Positions 57,397 through 64,000 of a stretch of 64,000 bases of DNA are shown here, piece after piece. Numbering within the stretch: the first letter of the stretch is position 1; every line of letters starts with the position of its first letter. Source of the stretch: Camillea tinctor. Its lineage: Eukaryota; Ascomycota; Sordariomycetes; Xylariales; Xylariaceae. Both the position numbers and the translations under genes were made by a program. The DNA is taken from the NCBI GenBank assembly GCA_022578605.1, contig MU394143.1:62001-126000 (forward strand), in the 5' to 3' direction. Below the pieces are notes generated by a model. It was given only the letters and a program-made list of their open reading frames with translations. It had not been told where the DNA came from and did no database searches.

Positions 57397-60300
57397 AAAA
57401 TCCAAGTAAATCTCTAACAACAGGTGATGGGAGGCTCAAGACAAGAGGAGAAGCAGCGTGTTTAGTGGCCGCACATGTCAATAAGTCACGATGCAGCCTA
57501 AGACGTGGCTGCTTTGGAGCAAGCGGCTGGCCGCATTTAGACATGGATAAGTATGGTCTTAAAATAAGTTTGAAAATTAATACGTATTATTTATATCCCA
57601 CTTCTCACCATCGAAAACGTTCCTCAGTTCTGTAGATCTAAGTCTCCTTTTCCCTATAGGTATTCTCCCCTAAAACAGCAGAACCTATGGGCTCTTTCTT
57701 TTGCATGGTGTTAGATCCTCCGTTGCTAAATATTTGTTTATAATGTCGCTATAGCTGCTTGGGATTTTTCTTCATAGCATCGCCCGTCGGTATTTTACTT
57801 GTATAGAATCTTGAAATGAGTAATATTGTAATATCTAGATTTACTTGTTGCCCGCGTGGCTATCGTATCTAGGAGTATATTTCTTTCTCTAACCGTTGGG
57901 ACGAACATGATAACCGTTTCTATCCATAATAAAGAGTCGAAAGATTATGGATTTGGCCTTGAACAATGAATGGGCATGAAAGCTCCAACGAAATGCATGT
58001 GTACCTAATGACTCCCGAACTTCCTTTTTGAAGCTGTAGCTTACGACATGTGATCTCTTTTACTTCATAATCAGTTTGTAACCAACAGTTTTATGATTAT
58101 TCTTTATCAACTATAAATCTTTTAGGCACCCAGTCATCATGTACGCAGCTGAGCGAATGCATACAGACAGGCCTCGGATTTTTGGTTGCGATATCTATTT
58201 GGTGGCTCTAGTTACTTCTCATTGTAAAATTTATCGTGGGATATTTGGTGTTAACGAGACTAAGATCAACTTGAATAAAAAGGTCATCATAATATGGCAT
58301 CGCCTTGTCATATACTTGGACAGCTCTAGGTAGGCATCGTCGGTTCACTGTCCTGTTCCCGATCTTAAAATTCCACAATTACCCGGGGATGCCGTAAGTG
58401 AATTGTCGGCTTTTTACTAGTTCGGTATAATTTTAAATATTCGTTTTCCTTTATTGCCCTAGGCTATAAGCCTCATCGTGAACTATTATGTGAACGTTCC
58501 GGTTTGTTGGCTCGTGCGAGAGAGAGAGAGAGAGTATAATTAAAATTAACAATATAAATTTTTCCTTGAAAAAAAGGGGAAGGGGAGGGGGAGAGGGGGA
58601 CTCAAGAACACGACATCGGATAAATGCATTAACGGGATTGCATGCTTGGAAGTATGTATAGGAAGATGTTTTTCCGCCATGCTGAAGAATCTCACATGAA
58701 TACCGAAGTGTCAGATTTGGTGTTTGATGCACACCCAATAACCAAACTTCAGCTGCCGAGGCATTCTCAGCTGTTTCACTATTTTTGTCTCAGCATTAGC
58801 ATTCCAGTTGCCCACCTACCTGCCTTCCTAAAAAGACAAACCTAACGCCGTCATAGAAAATATCGCAACAATGTCATACTTCGGACTTGCCTTCTGCATC
58901 TGCAACGTGATCTACCCCCCTTACATCGAAGAGGACCCCTTTTCCCCATTTCTTGTGTTGAACTAAAAAAAAGGTATCCATGGCGGGCAACACCGGGGAA
59001 ATATACCCGTGAGTTATAAAGTAGTGTAGTGTAGGTTGTGTACTTATGAGGTGCAGCGACACCGAGACAGAAAAGGGCTCGTCCCCGCTGCTATTAGCAC
59101 ATACATATCAACCTGCATATAGGCTTTGCATACAGGCTTGGAGAAGCAACCATATTCTAACCTAACCTGATAGTAAACTTGGTCAGCAGGATGGAAAACA
59201 TCAGCCCTTTGATTCGTATCAGGGCCATAGCTCCAACGCGGACCAGTTCTAGGTTCAAGTGGTAGGTATGCTCCAACAACCCAACCTACTAAGACTTGTA
59301 ACCGCGTGTAGCACGTGCGAATACAACACATGATATTGGAAGTCATACTATTTTGTTGGAATCGACCAATATCTTTCGATAGCCTGAAAATACTGGGTTA
59401 TATCCTAGGAATCCAGAGCAAGTGCCCTGGAGCAAAAATAGAAGAAAACCTAGGAAACTCATGCAATCGGGTTGGGTTCTACAATGCGACAACGGCATAA
59501 GTGGTGCTGACAGTGAGGTGAGGGGAGGGGAGAGGGAGGGAGGAGGGGATGGACCCCTCCACGAATATAATAAATCCCCGACGATGTAGGCTAGGTATGG
59601 TATGGCATACACACCATGCTTGGTTATAACGAGGATGAGCTTATTGGGCTGCGTGGAATAACGTTCTGACAGTTACGCACACGGGAAGGCGACAAATTGT
59701 TATTCGTTCGCCGATTGGGGCTGGGCAGAGCTGTTCAGGTGATGCTGTCGAATACGGTTCATGATTGACAACCCCCCTTGTGACGCGCGGGAAGAAGCAC
59801 GCCACACCATGTCGCCTATCAATCAGGTTGTTAGGATATGTATAGTAAGTGCTATAGCCTGCCCGGTCAAAGGAAAAGAAAAAAGCAGGGTCTCACATTG
59901 CTGCAGCCAGGGCGGCCAAGGCAGCTAGGGCTACGCAGAGAAGGGAGATGTTTTCGAGACATGTGAAAATGAAGATCTCTTCAAAGCAGCTGAAAGTTGG
60001 TCTACATATTGCTTTCTAGATATGAGTACTTGAGGTCTTCTCTTTCATCCCATTCTCCTATTTCATTCTATTCTATTCTCTCCTATCCTCCCTATCAGAG
60101 GAAACAACCCACAAAGTCTTTTCCATTTCCCGCTCGTCCCATGCAGTAGGTCATCCGTCTCCCCCCATCGAGCGGAGTCCGCATCGCCAAGGGATTTCTA
60201 GTGCGTCGTTCTTAGCGACATCGGATTCTACATTCAAAGCTTCACCTCTGAACACCCATTCCGAGTGCCACGGAGCTCCACCACCACCAATACCACCTCC

Positions 60301-61628
60301 AGCCAACCCGCTCTCCTGCATAGGCACTGCTGCAAGGGCCGGCATCGTTCGTCGCTAGAAACCGACCTAATCACGGCTAAGAGCCACGATACCATCATCG
60401 TGGAAGGCTTTATTGGTTTTCAGCGTTTAGTTAACTCTGGTTCTTCTTTTCTCTTTCCCCTCTTGTAGTCCACATTCCCTTTACTTAGAACTGTGTCGCA
60501 ATAATCGCGCGGCTCTTGTGCCGGGGATCTGTTTTAGTTCGATAAAAGGATTAAAGGAGCGACATCACCTTGATCCTATAGGCCATTGTGCCACGATTGT
60601 GCCAGCTTCGAGTAATTACACCAGACTACTCCGTACACTATTATAACAACTCTACTCTACTCTACGCTAAACATCGTGGGGTGCTAGACGCTAGTATAAA
60701 CACACAAGGGGCGGGTCCACGATCACTACACTATTTTTGAGTCCCCGATGAATCAAGGAATGGTCAGACCGCTTCTTTGCGCTACGCTCAACAAAAAATA
60801 ATACAAGAAAAAAACAAAACCGCAATCAAAGAAATCATACAACAACTGCAATACGTCGCCATAAATCGGGATCGTCATCTCCTTGCGCACACTAACTTCT
60901 TTCCCGGTTCAAGGTCCCATACTCATAAACCCTGAACCTGCCACCAATATTTCGAGCCTGGTGCTTCTTTCGATCCGTGTGTTTGTTCTGTGGGAATACC
61001 CGCCAGCCGTTCCTGGTCCACGGTACTCATCCGATCTAATTTGGGGCAACATAACCGGACAAGAACGTTGCTAGGGCGAGTTTATGTCGTGACCCCTACG
61101 AACGTTGTTCGATTTGCATTACATCAGGACGCGAGCGTTCTTTGCCAATAGCACATCATCAGTTCTCTTGTTCTTATCCTCCACCTAGGATGAGATGAGC
61201 TGTGATGAACTTTGATACATAAGAGTAAACATTTGGTAAATCCACTTACATAACATTGATCGTCCCAGGGGGAAAGACAAGAAAAGCAAAGAAAAAGCTT
61301 TTTGATTTCCAACCACATCATCGCTTCGTCTGGGGCGCTTCGGGGGTCAGACCGCAACTTCTTCGCTTCTGTCATCAACAATTAGATCCTCAAATCTTGG
61401 CCCACAACAGCAACGTTCTCCAAGCCCCTGGTTGCTTCTTCCATACTATTAAAAAGGGCCTACCAGCGCGCTTGTTTCAGAAGCTTCTATTCTTCTTTTC
61501 TCTGTTCTTCGTCATTCCTTCGTGGGCTGCTAGGAATCCTAGGGGGTTTGGTTGTGTGTATAATACCGGAGTTTTGAAGTTTACTGTTTCTCTCATGCAT
61601 CAAGAAACCAGCACGAGTTACCACCAAC
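57397..61628. other. Intergenic spacer of about 4.2 kb
   Basis: 3' side of the permease gene and promoter side of the gene at 61629. A (GA)n run lies at 58505-58524, and pyrimidine-rich stretches occur at 60040-60100. A 64-codon minus-strand open stretch at 60151-60345 has no recognisable family and is not called. No other feature seen. Confidence 0.55.
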
Positions 61629-62411
61629 ATGTCTCAACCCGCGCATTTATCTACGGACCTCCACCGATCTCTTTCGGCTGTGAGCGTTGCTACATCTGAT
61701 ACTACATTTCATAGCATCCATGACAACAATGAGACGCGTGAGACTATCTCATCGCCCGCGGTCACTACTATTCTGCCCCGGATCCCTGCCTTCAAGGAGA
61801 GCGAATTCGAGCCCAAGCCCATATTACGTCACGACTCAGGTTATGAGTCTATACACTCGGGCTCTAGACTTTGGAGTTCACAGTCGAATAACCGCCGCAA
61901 TTCTACTATATCACTTACTTCCTCTGCGCAGTCGAGGCCACGGACGCGTCCCTCGATCAAGCGTAATCATAAGTCGACGAGTTCCCACTTAGGGCGCTTG
62001 AGTGGGCAGCAGCTCCACTTGACCGTATCCCAACAGCAGCAGCAGCAGACCTATGCATACTTTTACTTCCCGACGCCCGGGGCGATGGCAGAAGCCCTAG
62101 GCGACGACGAGGCCATCCACGAGGTGGAGCAAACATATACTGCTCCACCGCAAACGACTCATTACTGGACGAGCGACCAGACTCGGCGCTTGGAGTACGC
62201 AGCCATTGACGCCTCTAGCAAAGGAATCAGGGGTTGGTTCTTGAGGATAATCCCGAATCGCTTCGTACCCAAGGAGAACCGGCGGCTCCGGTTTGACGAC
62301 GACACTGGAAGCGTGAGGCGCTACCGGTTGGACCTTGATTGCAACGACTGCGACGGAAAAGACGGCAACAATGGGGATAAGAAGAAGAAGGGTTGGCTCC
62401 TCGGACGATAA
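61629..62411 (+). CDS. Conserved fungal protein of unknown function
   Basis: A single-exon frame of 260 residues from an ATG with good context (CCAACATGTC). Residues 1-~135 are Ser/Thr/Arg-rich and disordered, with HDSGYESIHSG and a run of six Gln at ~134-139. The C-terminal half is compact and looks conserved: YWTSDQTRRLEYAAIDAS, then GIRGWFLRIIPNRFVP and RRLRFDDDTGSVRRYRLDL, ending in a Lys/Gly-rich tail with CNDCDG. I believe this C-terminal block recurs in many filamentous ascomycetes without a known role. There is no signal peptide or membrane segment. Confidence 0.75.
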   Translation: MSQPAHLSTDLHRSLSAVSVATSDTTFHSIHDNNETRETISSPAVTTILPRIPAFKESEFEPKPILRHDSGYESIHSGSRLWSSQSNNRRNSTISLTSSAQSRPRTRPSIKRNHKSTSSHLGRLSGQQLHLTVSQQQQQQTYAYFYFPTPGAMAEALGDDEAIHEVEQTYTAPPQTTHYWTSDQTRRLEYAAIDASSKGIRGWFLRIIPNRFVPKENRRLRFDDDTGSVRRYRLDLDCNDCDGKDGNNGDKKKKGWLLGR

Positions 62412-63516
62412 ACCGAAAGCGAGAGAAAAATGGAGAGAGAAGTGCACGAAGCTACGAGTTCAAAGGATCATTTTTATTTATCTTTTCCTTCTCTGCATTT
62501 ACATCATCTTTTGGCGTTGTATACCCCCATTATTCACTTTCCTGGGCTTTACTTCTTTTTTTTAACATTAATTATTTCTTGGTTATCCTCTTTTTTATTT
62601 ATTCTTTTGCATGGCCAAGGCCTGGCTGGGATGCATTAACACGGCGGCATTAGGTTCGACAGATAGAAAAGTCAAGGTGGTTTTTATTTTTTATTTAGAA
62701 GCGACTATCACTTCGATTTCTTGAACTAGGGGATTCGAGAGATAGGAAAGGGGTTGACAGGGGGGAAAAGAAAGAGAGCCAAGATAAGCAACACTACCAC
62801 TCGATATTTATCTACAGTGATAACTATTAAGCAAACGGGTTGGTGAGAATTTGGTTGCACAGCATAGACGCGAATGAACATACGCTATATTAGATTTACG
62901 TAGTGTTTTTAACCAAATTCTACGTTAAGAAAGTGAATAAGAACAAAGAGACAGATCGAATAAGCAAAAAAAAAAAAAAAAAAAAAAGTCTTGGCTTCTC
63001 CCCTTCTAGTGATAATATCGCTAAGCTTACTCTGTACCTCCTAGGTTATATGATCTCACATTATATGGCTTAATTTCGAACTGTACCGAGAAAGCTTGTC
63101 TCTTGGGGCCGCTATGGGGTATGTACGTGTGGAAATGCGGATTACTCCAGTACCACCGTACTGGTAGGGACTCAAGTTAACATTGTGGATATCCAATGAG
63201 GCTGATGAAAGAAAAAAAAAAGTTATGTGAGTTGAGATGACTTACATATTTCTTAATATGGACCGCCACCAACTTATCACTTATCACCACTTACTTCTCT
63301 CCACCCATACAGGTTCGATGTAGGTAAAAGGGAGGTTACTATATTTAATGTAGTTTATCCCTCATTAAACGCCCTTTTCAAAAATTTATTATTTCTATTT
63401 TCATTATGTTAACACCTGCCTCCATATAATTATCCAGCACCCTGCCCCTTAATCACCCCAAGTATTAGTAGTCCTATCTAATATCAACCAACATTCTTGC
63501 TCCTTTCCTTTCCTCC
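62412..63516. other. Intergenic between convergent genes
   Basis: AT-rich 3' regions of the two flanking convergent genes, with an A homopolymer at 62966-62987. No gene recognised. Confidence 0.65.
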
Positions 63517-64000
63517 TTAATTTTTACCTATCTTATATCCAGCAACCTCTTTCGTCCGCCTAACCATCATGTCGAAGATCCTCTTCTCCTTCTCTGTTAG
63601 CTTCCCTACCCGCTTCTCCTCAGCCGTGAGACAGGCCATATTTGCGGTAGCTATCGACCAGAAGTCGCCATCACCTTTCTCGGGCAACAGTCGCGCATCC
63701 GCGAGGAATGACTCCGCGACTAAGAACCGCTGTTCTGCACGATCGGCGTATTTATCCTCTAGCAACCAGTTGTTGAACCACAGGGGCCGCCCGTCGAGGT
63801 CGAGGTGCAGCAGCTGAGACGCGCAGATAGTGGCGAGGGCATGACCCTTGCTGTCCATTTTGATCACTATTACCGTCTCTTTCTTTTCTTCTTCTATATT
63901 CTTCTCCCACTCCCCCCTTTTCTTCTGATTTTCCGCGCCCGTTAGTGAATTGTCATCATAACGAGGAGCGCCGCGATTGCCGCTATCACCGCTATCTTTC
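63517..64000 (-). CDS. Mnn1-like alpha-1,3-mannosyltransferase, C-terminal part
   Basis: The minus-strand frame is open from the right edge to the stop at 63517, giving about 160 C-terminal residues; the N-terminus lies beyond the window. The ATG at 63858 is internal, since coding continues upstream through a polar, Lys/Glu-rich insertion (NQKKRGEWEKNIEEEKKE) to base 64000. The segment ICASQLLHLDLDGRPLWFNNWLLEDKYADRAE and the following helices resemble the end of fungal Mnn1-family mannosyltransferases, which have an H-x-D-x-G-x-P-LWFNGWLL-like block. These are Golgi type II membrane enzymes that cap N- and O-glycans with alpha-1,3-mannose using GDP-mannose. The catalytic DxD region and membrane anchor would lie outside the window, so the assignment rests on the C-terminus only. 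Confidence 0.6.
   Translation of the reverse strand, partial: KDSGDSGNRGAPRYDDNSLTGAENQKKRGEWEKNIEEEKKETVIVIKMDSKGHALATICASQLLHLDLDGRPLWFNNWLLEDKYADRAEQRFLVAESFLADARLLPEKGDGDFWSIATANMACLTAEEKRVGKLTEKEKRIFDMMVRRTKEVAGYKIGKN

Noticed and set aside
60151..60345. 64-codon minus-strand frame with Gly-rich segment
   Set aside because: No recognisable family and no splice partner; could be part of a small gene but cannot be supported.

Overview
The window reads as nuclear DNA of a filamentous ascomycete (Pezizomycotina, most likely a Sordariomycete, possibly Xylariales). The reasons are short introns of about 50-130 bp with GTAAGT-like donors and CTAAC-like branch sites, long intergenic spacers full of homopolymers and TAGGTA/ACCTA words, and protein families typical of these fungi. 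It contains a 10-N scaffold gap at 12444-12453, so it comes from a draft assembly. No rRNA, tRNA, CRISPR array or intact transposon was recognised.

Left part (1-12 kb): a partial minus-strand gene running off the left edge (1-1068); a SLIP-GC/NUGGC-like dynamin-type GTPase with six exons and intact splice sites but two frameshifts around its G3 motif (3150-6457); a GC-rich small membrane protein (6848-7450); a coiled-coil protein with a nuclear-localisation-like patch (8731-9780); and a GC-rich 3-ketoacyl-CoA thiolase (10599-11858). The assembly gap, flanked by G/C homopolymers and by two imperfect copies of the same ~92 bp, follows.

Middle part (13-32.5 kb): two well-preserved housekeeping-like genes on the minus strand, a coiled-coil protein (13027-14766) and a 1164-residue LRR protein (15841-19399). 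Next come a decayed member of an orphan fungal family (22054-23618), a 23-residue two-exon metallothionein (25083-25398), an AT-hook-like protein (28394-29365) and a secreted HEXXH protein resembling DUF6055 (31070-32341).

Right part (32.5-64 kb): a ~6 kb gene-poor stretch, a chromodomain protein (38390-39979), a GCR1_C-domain DNA-binding protein with large low-complexity tracts (41833-43486), and a second gene-poor stretch of ~7.8 kb. Then comes the most coherent unit of the window: a hydantoinase A/oxoprolinase-DUF917 fusion enzyme (51260-54786) transcribed divergently from an NCS1 nucleobase/allantoin-type permease (55571-57396). Their shared 784 bp promoter holds at least eight GATA-factor sites, suggesting a small nitrogen-scavenging module in which the permease imports a ring-shaped or N-containing substrate that the enzyme processes. 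A conserved fungal protein of unknown role (61629-62411) and the C-terminal part of a Mnn1-like alpha-1,3-mannosyltransferase (63517 to the right edge) close the window.
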